A DNA stretch of 64,000 bases from Afifella sp. IM 167 (GCF_020144925.1 NZ_NSLC01000005.1:186001-250000), one strand, 5' to 3'; positions 10,015-18,708 are shown, counted from the stretch's first letter. Numbers and translations: made by a program. The notes: generated by a model from the letters alone, not told the origin.

Positions 10015-10115
10015 GCCGCGAAGCCTTGGAAATGCGGGCGCATTGGATTGCGTAACCCTTCTCGCCTATCTTCCGCCGCGGACGAATCTGAGGGATCGGC
10101 CGATCTCGGCCGGGG

Positions 10116-11339
10116 GTGCTTGAGGTGACGACGCTGACCAAGAGGCGCATCCTCCTCGTCATCGGGGGAGGCATCGCGGCCTACAAGTCGCTGGAACTGA
10201 TCCGCCTGATGAAGAAGGCGGGTGTGGAGCTGCGCGTCGTCATCACCAGGGCCGGGGAGGAATTCGTCACCCCGCTCGCCGCCGGCGCGCTCAGCCATGG
10301 CCCCGTCCATACCGGTCTTTTCGACCGTGAGGCGGAGATGGATATCGGCCATATCCGGCTCGCCCGCGAAGCCGATCTCATCGTCGTCGCCCCGGCGACG
10401 GCCGACCGCATGGCGAAGATGGCGGCGGGGATCGCCGACGACCTCGCCGGTGCCGTGCTTCTCGCCCGCGACGGCCCGCTTCTCCTCGCGCCGGCGATGA
10501 ACCCGAAAATGTGGGCGCATGCCGCAACCCAGCGCAACTTCCGCCAGCTTCAGGCAGATGGCGCGCATGTCGTCGGCCCCGAAGAGGGCGAAATGGCCGA
10601 AAGGGGCGAGGCCGGCCTCGGCCGCATGGCCGAGCCGGCTTCGATCCTCGCTGCGATCGAAGCCATCCTCGGCGCCGGCATCGGGCCGCTCGCCGGCCGC
10701 CATGTGCTCGTCACCTCCGGCCCGACCCACGAGCCGATCGATCCCGTCCGCTATCTCGCCAACCGCTCCTCCGGCCGCCAGGGCCATGCCATCGCGCGCG
10801 CCTTCGCAGCTGCCGGCGCCAGGGTGACGCTCGTCTCCGGCCCTGTCGGCCTCGCCGATCCGCCGCGCGTTGAGAAGGTGAGGGTGGAGACGGCGCGCGA
10901 GATGCTCGCCGCGGTGGAGAAGGCGCTGCCGGCCGATATCGCCGTCATGGCCGCCGCCGTCGCCGACTGGCGCGCCGCGGCGGAAGCGGATCAGAAGATG
11001 AAGAAGACGGGGGAGAGCGAGATGGCGCTCGCGCTCACCCAGAACCCTGACATTCTAGCGACGCTCTCCCGCCATGCGCGCCGGCCTCTTCTCGTCATCG
11101 GCTTTGCGGCGGAGACGGAGAACGTCGTCGCCCATGCCCGCGAAAAGCTTTCGCGAAAAGGCTGCGACGCGATCCTCGCCAACGACGTCTCGCCGGCGAC
11201 CGGCATCATGGGCGGGACGGAGAACGCCGTCCATTTCGTCACCGCTTCGGCCGACGAGGCCTGGCCACGCATGAGCAAGGACGATGTGGCAGAGAAGCTC
11301 GTCGCCCGCGCCGCCGAGATGCTCTCCGAAAAATCCTGA
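10116..11339 (+). CDS. coaBC: Bifunctional phosphopantothenoylcysteine decarboxylase / phosphopantothenate-cysteine ligase
   Basis: 407 residues from GTG 10116 (a second GTG three codons later is equally possible). It catalyses two steps of coenzyme A synthesis: ligation of cysteine to phosphopantothenate, then FMN-dependent decarboxylation. The N-terminal flavoprotein domain (1-185) has GGGIAAYKS, the catalytic histidine in DIGHIRLA (His79), VAPATADRMAKM and PAMNPKMW. The C-terminal ligase domain starts with VLVTSGPTHEPIDPVR and has LANRSSGRQG. In the decarboxylase's ACGxxGxGRM-type loop the cysteine expected to protonate the product is not seen: the sequence reads AERGEAGLGRM (161-171). It follows ubiB on the same strand after 101 bases. 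Confidence 0.94.
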   Translation: MLEVTTLTKRRILLVIGGGIAAYKSLELIRLMKKAGVELRVVITRAGEEFVTPLAAGALSHGPVHTGLFDREAEMDIGHIRLAREADLIVVAPATADRMAKMAAGIADDLAGAVLLARDGPLLLAPAMNPKMWAHAATQRNFRQLQADGAHVVGPEEGEMAERGEAGLGRMAEPASILAAIEAILGAGIGPLAGRHVLVTSGPTHEPIDPVRYLANRSSGRQGHAIARAFAAAGARVTLVSGPVGLADPPRVEKVRVETAREMLAAVEKALPADIAVMAAAVADWRAAAEADQKMKKTGESEMALALTQNPDILATLSRHARRPLLVIGFAAETENVVAHAREKLSRKGCDAILANDVSPATGIMGGTENAVHFVTASADEAWPRMSKDDVAEKLVARAAEMLSEKS

Positions 11340-11352
11340 TGGCCGATCCCGC

Positions 11353-11997
11353 CTAGGGCGCGGCCCGGCTTTCGGGCCGGCGCTCCGCCTTGCGCTCCGG
11401 GAGCGTGCCGGATCCCGTCATTGCCTTCCTCCGGAACGCCGAGGGCGGGCGCCCGTAACACGCCGAAAAGGCCGCGTTGAAGCGGCGGATGGAGCCGAAG
11501 CCCGCCTCGAAGGCGATCGCGGAAAGCGGCAGCGCGCTTTGGTCGATAAGGCGTTTGGCCCTCTGGATGCGCACCGTCGCGGCCATCCGCGTCGGGCTCG
11601 CGCCGATGTGGCGGGCGAAGAGCCGGGCGAGATGGCGCGGGCCGACGCCCAGCCGCTCGGCGAGCGCGGAGACGCCTTTCTCGTCGAGAAAACCCTCCTC
11701 GATCAGCCGCACCGCCCGCCCGACGGTCGTTGCCGTGCCGCGCCAGGCCGGGCTTCCGGGTGCCGTCTCCGGGCGGCATCTGAGGCAGGGCCGGAAGCCG
11801 GCCTCCTCGGCCGCCGCGGCGGAAGGGAAGAAGACGACGTTCTTCGATTTCGCCGGCCGCACGGGGCAGACCGGCCGGCAATAGATGCGGGTCGAGCGCA
11901 CGGCGGTGAAGAAGACGCCGTCATAGGCCGGATCGCGCGCAAGCCGCGCCGTGTCGCAGGTCGCAAAGTCGAGATCGGGATGGCCGGTTGCCTTCAT
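11353..11997 (-). CDS. Ada N-terminal (methylphosphotriester-acceptor) domain fused to AraC helix-turn-helix
   Basis: 214 residues. The first 85 residues match the zinc-binding Ada methyl-acceptor domain: Cys40, Cys44, Cys71 and Cys74 occur in IYCRPVCPVRPAK and FRPCLRCRPE, the four-cysteine arrangement in which the first cysteine takes a methyl group from methylphosphotriester DNA. An AraC-type double helix-turn-helix follows (about 95-190). The alkylguanine methyltransferase domain of full-length Ada is absent, as in Bacillus AdaA. A separate AraC-MGMT protein is encoded about 16 kb away. It is convergent with coaBC. Two perfect 25-bp repeats and a long palindrome lie directly upstream. The domain call is firm; a role as alkylation-response activator is inferred. 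Confidence 0.88.
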   Translation of the reverse strand: MKATGHPDLDFATCDTARLARDPAYDGVFFTAVRSTRIYCRPVCPVRPAKSKNVVFFPSAAAAEEAGFRPCLRCRPETAPGSPAWRGTATTVGRAVRLIEEGFLDEKGVSALAERLGVGPRHLARLFARHIGASPTRMAATVRIQRAKRLIDQSALPLSAIAFEAGFGSIRRFNAAFSACYGRPPSAFRRKAMTGSGTLPERKAERRPESRAAP

Positions 11998-12008
11998 GGG
12001 CGGACTAT

Positions 12009-12058
12009 GCCGCCCCCGCGCGGGGGGGACTAGGCCGCCCCCGCGCGGGGGGGACTAG
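12009..12058. repeat. Perfect 25-bp tandem duplication, each unit a GC palindrome
   Basis: Two identical 25-base units (12009-12033 and 12034-12058), each carrying CCCCCGCGCGGGGG followed by GACTAG. They begin 12 bases upstream of the Ada-N/AraC start and end about 100 bases before the EamA gene. Identical copies with strong self-complementarity suggest either a regulatory array or a recent slippage duplication. Confidence 0.9.
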
Positions 12059-12098
12059 CCGCATTCGGACCTCGTGCCGGGACAAGGTCCGAATGCGG
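12059..12098. repeat. 14-bp perfect inverted repeat with 12-base loop
   Basis: CCGCATTCGGACCT (12059-12072) pairs perfectly with AGGTCCGAATGCGG (12085-12098). It directly abuts the tandem duplication and lies 57 bases upstream of the EamA transporter start. There is no T-tract, so it is not a typical terminator. It could be a dispersed palindromic element of the kind scattered in rhizobial genomes, or an operator. I did not see a second copy in this window. Confidence 0.8.
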
Positions 12099-12155
12099 CG
12101 AGAAGCGAGACCCGGCGCCTGCCACGAAGCCCGCTCAGGACAGCGGGAGAGCGGA

Positions 12156-13064
12156 ATGGCAGCCAAGGACAGATACGGCGAGATAGCGCTTCTCGTCTTC
12201 CTCTCGTTTCTCTGGGGAGGCTCCTTCACGCTCATCAAGATCGCGCTGCCGACGGTGCCGCCGGCGACGATCGTGCTGGTGCGGCTTGCGATCGGCGCGG
12301 CGTTCCTCCTTGCCTTCGTCAGGGTCCGCGGCATCGCCCTGCCGCGGGCACCGCGTCTCTGGGGCATGTTCGCCGTTCAGGGCATCCTGCAGAGCGCGCT
12401 GCCCTTCATGCTGATCAGCTGGGGCGAGCTGCACATCGACAGCGGTCTCGCCGGTCTGCTGACGGCGACACCGCCGATCTTCGTCTTCCTGATCGCCCAT
12501 TTCGTGCTGCGCGAACGCGAAGCCTGGGCGCGTGAAGTCGTCGGCGTCGTGACGGGACTTGCCGGTGTCCTGGTGATCCTGGGTCCCGCCATCGGCGCGG
12601 CCGCGGGAAGCAGCATCCTCGGCCAGCTCGCGGTGACGGGATCGAGCCTCAGCTATGCGCTGGCGGCGATCTATGCGCGGCGCTTCGGCCACCTGCCGGC
12701 CCCGCTGACGGCCGCGGCGGCGATGACGATGGCGACGCTGGAGATGCTGCCGGTCGCCCTCTTCGTCGACAGGCCATGGACGCTTTCGCCCGCACCGGAG
12801 GCGCTCCTCGCCCTCGCTGCCCTCGGTGTCTTTTCCACGGGCCTTGCGATGATCGTCTTCTTTCGCCTCGTGAAGACGCTTGGCGCCCTCGGGGTCAGCA
12901 GCGGCAGCTACCTGAGGGCCGGTTTCGGCGTCTTGCTGGGAGCGGTGGTCCTCGGCGAGGCCTTCACCGTCACCCTTTTTGCTGGTCTCGTGCTGATCTT
13001 CCTGGGTGTTGCCGTGACGACCGGGGCGCTCGCCTGGCCGGCAAGGGTAACACCGCCGAAATGA
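12156..13064 (+). CDS. EamA/DMT-family transporter
   Basis: 302 residues from ATG 12156, with GGGAGAGCGGA just upstream. It is predicted to be a ten-helix inner-membrane carrier of the drug/metabolite family made of two five-helix EamA repeats (about 8-140 and 155-290), each beginning with a hydrophobic segment and containing the small-residue-rich pattern (LWGGSFTLIKIAL in the first). Such proteins commonly export amino acids or metabolites, but nothing here indicates the substrate. It is convergent with glgP (13-base gap) and has the repeat cluster upstream. Confidence 0.88.
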   Translation: MAAKDRYGEIALLVFLSFLWGGSFTLIKIALPTVPPATIVLVRLAIGAAFLLAFVRVRGIALPRAPRLWGMFAVQGILQSALPFMLISWGELHIDSGLAGLLTATPPIFVFLIAHFVLREREAWAREVVGVVTGLAGVLVILGPAIGAAAGSSILGQLAVTGSSLSYALAAIYARRFGHLPAPLTAAAAMTMATLEMLPVALFVDRPWTLSPAPEALLALAALGVFSTGLAMIVFFRLVKTLGALGVSSGSYLRAGFGVLLGAVVLGEAFTVTLFAGLVLIFLGVAVTTGALAWPARVTPPK

Positions 13065-13077
13065 GACCCCGCGCCCG

Positions 13078-15555
13078 CTACTCCGCGGCTTCCGCGAAGG
13101 CCGAGGGCGGCGGCGTGTCGACGCCCCAGATCTCGCGGGCATAGTCGCGGATGGCGCGGTCGGCCGAGAACCAGCCGACACGGGCGGTGTTGAGGATCGC
13201 CCGGCGCGACCATTCCTCCTCGTCGGCAAAGGCCGCGTCCACCTGCCGCTGCGTATCGAGGTAGGCGGCGAAATCGGCGGCGACGAAGAAATAGTCGTCG
13301 TAGGTGAGGCGATCGACGATGGCGCGGAAGCGGCCCGGCTCTTCGGGCGAGAAGACCCCGGAGCCGATCGCGTCGAGGACGCTCTTCAGCACCGGATGGC
13401 TTTCGATGACGGCGCGCGAATCGTAGCCGGAGAGGCGGTAGTTCGCGACCTCCTCGGCGGTGAGGCCGAAGATGTGGATGTTGTCCTCGCCGACGCGCTC
13501 GCAGATCTCCACATTGGCGCCGTCGAGCGTGCCGATCGTCAGCGCGCCATTGAGCGCAAGCTTCATGTTGCCGGTGCCAGACGCTTCCATGCCGGCGGTC
13601 GAGATCTGCTCCGAAAGGTCGGCGGCCGGAATGATGCGCTCGGCAAGCGAGACATTGTAGTTGGGGATGAAGGCGATCTTTAGCCTGTCCCCGACGACCG
13701 CGTCGCTATTGACCGCCCGCGCCACGTCATTGATCAGCTTGATGATCAGCTTGGCCATCTGGTAGCCGGGCGCGGCCTTGCCCGCGAAGATCTTGAGGCG
13801 CGGCGTCCAGTCCTTCTCCGGCTCGGCGCGGATGGCGAAATAATAGGCGATCGCCTCCATGATGTTGAGAAGCTGGCGCTTGTATTCGTGCATGCGCTTG
13901 ATCTGTACGTCGAACATCACGTCCGGAGAGACCTTGAGGCCGAGCCGCTGCTGGATCTCGGCGGCAAGCTTCTCCTTGTTCTCCCGCTTGGCGGCGCGAA
14001 AGCGCTCGCGGAAGCCGGCATCGTCGGCAAAAGGCTCCACGGCGTCGATCGCTTCGAGGTCCGCGACCCAAGCTTCGCCGATCGTCTCGATCAGAAGGCT
14101 GCTGAGCGGCTTGTTGCACGAATGCAGCCAGCGTCGCGGGGTGACGCCGTTGGTGACGCCGAGGATGCGGCCCGGATAGACCGCGTCGAGATCCTTGAAG
14201 ACCGTCTGCTTCATCAGGTCGGCATGCAGCGCCGAAACGCCGTTCACCCGGTGGCTGCCGACGAAGGCAAGGTGGCCCATCCTCACGCCGTGCCCGTTGC
14301 CGTTGCCATGATCGACGATGCGCACGCGCTCAAGGTCGAGCGAACGCTGGGCGGCCGCGGCCGTCCTCAGATGCTGCTCGTCGATCCACCGGATGATCTC
14401 CAGATGCCGCGGCAGCACCGCGCCGAACAGCGTCAGCGACCAGCGCTCCAGCGCCTCCGGCATCAGCGTGTGGTTGGTGTAGGAAAGCGTGTTGCGGGTG
14501 ATCTGGTAGGCCGCATCCATGCCGATCCCGTGCGTGTCGACGAGAAGGCGCATCAGTTCCGCCACGGCGATCGCCGGATGCGTGTCGTTGAGCTGGATGG
14601 CCATCTTTTCCGGCAGTTGCCGGAGGTCCTTGTGGGTCGACAGGAAGCGGCGCAGCAGATCCTGCAGCGAGGCGGAGGTGAAGAAGAATTCCTGCCTGAG
14701 ACGCAGGTTCTTGCCTTCGTCCGTGGTGTCGTCGGGATAGAGGACGCGCGAGATCGTCTCCGCCCGCACCGCCGAGGCCATGGCGCTCATGTAGTCGCCG
14801 CGGTTGAAGCTGGCGAGGTCGATGCGCTTGGCCGGCCGCGCCGCCCAGAGGCGGAGCGTGTTGACGTGGTTGCCGCGCCAGCCGGCGATCGGCGTATCGA
14901 AGGCGGAGGCGAGGATCACCTCGCTGGCCTGCCAGACCCGCTTGCCGCTTGCATCCTCGCCGACCGAGCCGCCGAAGGGGATCTGGTAGACGACCTCCGG
15001 GCGCTCGAACTCCCAGTTGTGGCCGGTGTTGAGCCAGTCTTCCGGCTCCTCCGCCTGCCAGCCGTCATCCAGGCTCTGGCGGAAAAGCCCGTTCTCGTAG
15101 CGGATGCCATAGCCATGCGCCGGGATGCCGAGCGTCGACATGGAATCCAGGAAGCAGGCCGCCAGCCGTCCGAGGCCGCCATTGCCGAGGGCGGCGTCGG
15201 GTTCGGAGCGCAGGATCTCCTCATAGTCGCGGCCGAGCATGGTGAGCGCCTCGCGCACCGGCTCCTCGAGGCCAAGATTGATGACCGTGTCGCGCAGAAG
15301 GCGCCCGATCAGGAATTCCATGGAGAGATAGTAGACGCGCTTCTGGTCCTGTTCGTAGGCCTTGCGGGTGGAGGCCATCCAGCGATCGACCAGTTGGTCG
15401 CGCATGGCCAGAATCAGCGCCGCGCTCCAGTCCTGGCGGACCGAATGCTCCGGGTCCTTGCCGACCGAATAGACGAGCTTGTCGACGATCAGCCGCCGCA
15501 TGTCCTCGGCGCCGGAAATGCGGCGGGAGGGCGGGGCGAAAGAGTTGGCGTCCAT
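13078..15555 (-). CDS. glgP: Glycogen/maltodextrin phosphorylase
   Basis: 825 residues from ATG 15555, which matches the usual length of about 820; a 26-codon longer frame adds nothing family-like. It releases glucose-1-phosphate from alpha-1,4-glucan using PLP. Visible signatures are LGNGGLGRLAACFLDSM (about 130), VRMGHLAFVGSHRVNGVS, FDVQIKRMHEYKRQLLN (about 560) and EASGTGNMKLALNGA with the PLP-binding lysine (about 660). The other genes of a glg operon (glgB, glgC, glgA) are not next to it. The 3' end converges on the EamA gene. A hairpin upstream (15663-15684) separates it from matB. Confidence 0.96.
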   Translation of the reverse strand: MDANSFAPPSRRISGAEDMRRLIVDKLVYSVGKDPEHSVRQDWSAALILAMRDQLVDRWMASTRKAYEQDQKRVYYLSMEFLIGRLLRDTVINLGLEEPVREALTMLGRDYEEILRSEPDAALGNGGLGRLAACFLDSMSTLGIPAHGYGIRYENGLFRQSLDDGWQAEEPEDWLNTGHNWEFERPEVVYQIPFGGSVGEDASGKRVWQASEVILASAFDTPIAGWRGNHVNTLRLWAARPAKRIDLASFNRGDYMSAMASAVRAETISRVLYPDDTTDEGKNLRLRQEFFFTSASLQDLLRRFLSTHKDLRQLPEKMAIQLNDTHPAIAVAELMRLLVDTHGIGMDAAYQITRNTLSYTNHTLMPEALERWSLTLFGAVLPRHLEIIRWIDEQHLRTAAAAQRSLDLERVRIVDHGNGNGHGVRMGHLAFVGSHRVNGVSALHADLMKQTVFKDLDAVYPGRILGVTNGVTPRRWLHSCNKPLSSLLIETIGEAWVADLEAIDAVEPFADDAGFRERFRAAKRENKEKLAAEIQQRLGLKVSPDVMFDVQIKRMHEYKRQLLNIMEAIAYYFAIRAEPEKDWTPRLKIFAGKAAPGYQMAKLIIKLINDVARAVNSDAVVGDRLKIAFIPNYNVSLAERIIPAADLSEQISTAGMEASGTGNMKLALNGALTIGTLDGANVEICERVGEDNIHIFGLTAEEVANYRLSGYDSRAVIESHPVLKSVLDAIGSGVFSPEEPGRFRAIVDRLTYDDYFFVAADFAAYLDTQRQVDAAFADEEEWSRRAILNTARVGWFSADRAIRDYAREIWGVDTPPPSAFAEAAE

Positions 15556-15649
15556 TCGTTGCGTTCCTCGCAATGTCTTTCTATCGGCCTTGTCCGCAGG
15601 GCGAATTTCGGCCCCGGCGGCCTCGACGAGCACCGCCGTTTCGGCGAAA

Positions 15650-15684
15650 CGTATAAAGCAAAGCGGCTAACTATCTTAGCCCGC
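15650..15684 (-). terminator. Possible terminator between matB and glgP
   Basis: On the minus strand GCGGGCTAA / TTAGCCGC form a stem with one bulged base and a five-base loop, followed by TTTGCTTT. It sits 47 bases past the matB stop and upstream of glgP, so it could end the matB transcript. The T-tract is interrupted, so it is weak. Confidence 0.4.
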
Positions 15685-15731
15685 TGGCCAATATCGTTTC
15701 AACGTCCGTCGGGTGACCGTCTTAGCCGAAA

Positions 15732-17285
15732 TCACTTCGGCTCGCTTGCCTGAATTTCCGACAGAATCTGTGCAAATTCTGCCCGAAGGCGGCTCTTCTC
15801 GACCTTGCCCATCGTGTTGCGCGGCAGTTCCTCAACCACGATGATGCGCTTGGGTTGCTTGAAGCTGGCGAGCCGGTCGCGCAGCGCCGCGCCGATGCTT
15901 TCGCACGAGAGCGCCACGCCGTCCTCCGGCACGACGACGGCGACGACCGCTTCGCCGAAATCGGCATGCGGCACGCCGATCACGGCGGATTCGGCGACGC
16001 CCGGCATCTCGTCGAGCACCAGCTCGATCTCCTTCGGATAGATGTTGAGCCCGCCGGAGATGATCAGGTCCTTCGCCCTTCCGACGATGTGGACGTATCC
16101 GTCCGCGTCGATGAGGCCGAGGTCGCCGGTGATGAAATGCCCGCCCCGGAAATCCATGGCCGTCTTTTCCGGCATGCGCCAGTAGCCCTTGAAGACGTTC
16201 GGACCCATCACCTCGATAACGCCGATCTCGCCCCGCTGCTTTTCCTCGCCGCTGCCGGGATCGGCGATCCTGAGCGAGACGCCGGGAAGGGGAAAGCCGA
16301 CCGTGCCGGCGCGCCTTTCTCCGTCATAGGGATTGGAGGTGTTCATGTTGGTCTCCGTCATGCCGTAGCGCTCCAGCACGTCGTGGCCGGTTCGCTCTGC
16401 GAAGGCGGCATGGGTGGAGGCAAGCAGCGGCGCGGAGCCGGAGGTGAACAGGCGCATATGGGCGACGAGCTCGCGGCTGAAGCGCGGGTCGGAGAGGAGG
16501 CGCGTATAGAAGGTGGGCACGCCCATCATGGAGGTGGCGCGCGGCAGCGCGGCGATCACCTCGTCGAGCGAGAAGCGCGGCAGGAAGATCATCGATGCGC
16601 CGGCCGCCATCAGCGTGTTGCAGGCCGTGAAGAGCCCGTGCGTGTGGTAGATCGGCAGGGCGTGGAGAAGGACGTCTTCGCTGGTGAATCGCCACAGGTC
16701 CCGCAGCGCGAAGGCGTTCGAGGCAAGGTTGTCGTGCGACAGCATCGCCCCCTTGGAGCGTCCCGTCGTGCCGGAAGTGTAGAGGATCGCGGCAAGGTCG
16801 CTGTCGGAGCGTTCGACCGTGTCGAAAGCGGACGAGGCGGCGAAGGCGGCCTTCGCCAGGGTCCCGTCCGGCTCTTGCGCCGTGCTGGCCGTCCCGAGCG
16901 TCTCCAGACGTGCGCCGCGCGCCTCGGCGGTCTCGCGCAGCCTTTCGGCCTTCGCCGGATCGCAGACGAAGATGGCCGGCTCCGCATCGCCGACGAAATA
17001 TTCCAGCTCCGCCGGCGTATACCCGGTGTTGAGCGGCAGGAAGATCGCGCCGGCCCGCACCGTGCCGAGATAGAGCATCAGCGCCCCGATGCTCTTTTCC
17101 ACCTGTGCGGCGACCCGCTCGCCCGGCCTGACGCCGAGCGAGACGAGCGCATTGGCGAAGCGCGCCGAGGCTTTGTCGAGGTCGCGGTAGGTGAGGATGC
17201 GCCCGTCGGCGAGTTCGGCGAAGGGCGTCGCCTGTGCGCTGCCGGAAAAGGCGGCGGCGAGGCGGGAATAGAGGTTCCGGTCCAT
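15732..17285 (-). CDS. matB: Malonyl-CoA synthetase (acyl-AMP ligase family)
   Basis: 517 residues. It activates malonate to malonyl-CoA through a malonyl-adenylate. The ATP-binding P-loop LYTSGTTGRSKGAMLSH (about 168-184), RYGMTETNMNTSNPY (about 307-321), GDLGLIDADGYVHIVGR and the C-terminal MGKVEKSRLR with the catalytic lysine are seen. RYGMTETNMNTSNPY and the short N-terminus match characterised MatB enzymes (Rhizobium, Rhodopseudomonas) better than acetyl- or fatty-acyl-CoA ligases. Upstream on the same strand, 76 bases away, is a TRAP-type binding protein, so the pair may take up and activate a dicarboxylate. No malonyl-CoA decarboxylase is nearby. Confidence 0.85.
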   Translation of the reverse strand: MDRNLYSRLAAAFSGSAQATPFAELADGRILTYRDLDKASARFANALVSLGVRPGERVAAQVEKSIGALMLYLGTVRAGAIFLPLNTGYTPAELEYFVGDAEPAIFVCDPAKAERLRETAEARGARLETLGTASTAQEPDGTLAKAAFAASSAFDTVERSDSDLAAILYTSGTTGRSKGAMLSHDNLASNAFALRDLWRFTSEDVLLHALPIYHTHGLFTACNTLMAAGASMIFLPRFSLDEVIAALPRATSMMGVPTFYTRLLSDPRFSRELVAHMRLFTSGSAPLLASTHAAFAERTGHDVLERYGMTETNMNTSNPYDGERRAGTVGFPLPGVSLRIADPGSGEEKQRGEIGVIEVMGPNVFKGYWRMPEKTAMDFRGGHFITGDLGLIDADGYVHIVGRAKDLIISGGLNIYPKEIELVLDEMPGVAESAVIGVPHADFGEAVVAVVVPEDGVALSCESIGAALRDRLASFKQPKRIIVVEELPRNTMGKVEKSRLRAEFAQILSEIQASEPK

Positions 17286-17361
17286 GAAACCTTCTTTGGC
17301 GGCTCTTGGGCGGCACTTGCAAGTTCGACGATGCCGCGCTGGAGGAGATGGCGCCGCGCGC

Positions 17362-18399
17362 TCAGTCGAGGCTGATCGCCTCGTCGATGAGCTTCTTGCC
17401 GTCCGGGCTGTCGCGCAGGAAGTCGCGGAAGGCCGATTCCTTGGCGACGGCGAGCCACTGGTCGAACTCCGCCCGGCCCATTTCCTGGACTTCGACGCCG
17501 GCCGCGCGGTAGGTCTCGACGAGCTTTGCCTGCAGCGCCTTCGCCTCTTCCGCCCCCATTTCGGCCGCCTTGGCCCCGGCGGCCTTCAGCGCCTTCTGCT
17601 CGTCCTGTGAAAGCCCGTCCCAGGCGGGCTTGGCGATGACCAGCGGCTCGTAGCTGATGAAGACCGTTTCCTCTCCGGGCGCGGTCAGGCATTTGGCGGC
17701 TTCGGCAATCCCGTCCTGCAGCAGCGTTTCCGAAGAGGCGAAGATACCGTCTAGCACCCCGCCCGCCATCGCGTCGGCGAGCCGTGAGCGCGGCGTCTCG
17801 GCCACGGCGGCGCCCGCCTTGATGAGGATGGTTCTGAGCGCCGGCGCCTCGGCGTGCAGGGTCTTGCCGGCGACGGCGGCGGGACCGGTCAGGCAGGCGC
17901 CGGCAGAGGCATGCCCGCCCGAGAGCCAGGCATCCGCGATGACCACGAGGCCGGCTTCCTCGGCCCTGGCGCGCAGATCGCGTCCGAAGGCCGATCCGTT
18001 CAATCGCTCGGCGCGGGCAAGGCTGCGCACCAGGCCCGGCAGGAGGGCGGCCGCAAGCGCCGGCTCCGGTGCCGCCGAGGCGGCGAGCGGCAGGGCGGCG
18101 ATGTCGATCCGCCCCGAGGAGAGCGCGGCGCGCAGCTCGGCCGGGGTGCCGCCGGCATCGGCGGGAGAAAGGTCGATGGCGATCTTCGTCTCGCCCTCGT
18201 TCGCCGCTTCCTTCAGCCGCTCCAGCATGCGGCGATGAAAGCTCTTTACCTCGCTCGGGCTGCCGGGGCCGACCATCCCCGCCTTAAGGCCCGCCGCGGC
18301 GGCAGGAGAGATGCTCGCCGCAGCAAGGGCGAGGAAAACCGCGGTAAGGGCGGCGCGCATCGTGGCGCGGCCACGCAAAGCGAGATCGCTCGCTGTCAT
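17362..18399 (-). CDS. TRAP-transporter substrate-binding protein (DctP family), lone
   Basis: 345 residues from ATG 18399, which has an excellent Shine-Dalgarno (GGAGGAACG before ATG). A signal peptide spans about 1-36, with a hydrophobic core AALTAVFLALAAASI and small residues before the AGLKAGM mature start. The rest is a DctP-type periplasmic binding protein. TRAP systems also need two membrane proteins (DctQ, DctM), and none is found within the window. The partner is therefore encoded elsewhere, or the protein is an orphan binder. The downstream neighbour on the same strand is malonyl-CoA synthetase, making malonate or a similar acid a plausible but unproven ligand. It is divergent from proVWX. 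Confidence 0.75.
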   Translation of the reverse strand: MTASDLALRGRATMRAALTAVFLALAAASISPAAAAGLKAGMVGPGSPSEVKSFHRRMLERLKEAANEGETKIAIDLSPADAGGTPAELRAALSSGRIDIAALPLAASAAPEPALAAALLPGLVRSLARAERLNGSAFGRDLRARAEEAGLVVIADAWLSGGHASAGACLTGPAAVAGKTLHAEAPALRTILIKAGAAVAETPRSRLADAMAGGVLDGIFASSETLLQDGIAEAAKCLTAPGEETVFISYEPLVIAKPAWDGLSQDEQKALKAAGAKAAEMGAEEAKALQAKLVETYRAAGVEVQEMGRAEFDQWLAVAKESAFRDFLRDSPDGKKLIDEAISLD

Positions 18400-18708
18400 C
18401 GTTCCTCCGGATGGGTTCTGCGGATGGGTCCCGTTGCGCCGAAGCGGGAAGATCGCCGCCGAATGCGACCAGAGCTTGGCACGGGCAACTCGCGGGCTTC
18501 CCGCGAGGCACGGCGTGCCCCTCTCGTCATCAGGAAGGCGTTGCGCGAAGGTGATGCGGTGCAGCAAAATCAAGCGAAATTTCAGCATTTGTGCGGCGTT
18601 TGGCCGCCCCGGACAGGTTTCGACGGTTGACATTGAGCCGATGTCAACCTACCCCTCCGGTCAACAAACCCATCCTATAACAAAAACGCAAAACAAGGAC
18701 CAAGCGAC
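18400..18708. other. Divergent intergenic region between TRAP binding protein and proV
   Basis: 309 bases with no convincing gene. It must hold the promoters for the leftward dctP-matB unit and the rightward proVWX operon. Its most distinct element is a perfect 9-bp inverted repeat at 18625-18649. A TATAAC hexamer at 18676-18681 could be a -10 element for proV, but no good -35 lies at the right distance. Confidence 0.5.
18625..18649. promoter_or_regulatory. Perfect 25-bp operator-like inverted repeat upstream of proVWX
   Basis: GGTTGACAT (18625-18633) and ATGTCAACC (18641-18649) are perfect reverse complements around a 7-base spacer. Each arm contains TTGACA-like sequence, so a bound dimer would cover a potential -35 box on either strand. 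It is 60 bases upstream of the proV start. No regulator gene sits beside it, so the binding protein is unknown. Confidence 0.55.

Noticed and set aside
11361-11378. GGCCCG-GCTTT-CGGGCC hairpin after coaBC as a terminator
   Set aside because: No T-tract on either strand, and it lies inside the convergent Ada-N/AraC coding region.
13888-15753. 621-codon open frame opposite glgP
   Set aside because: Shadow of the phosphorylase gene; no motifs and biased composition.
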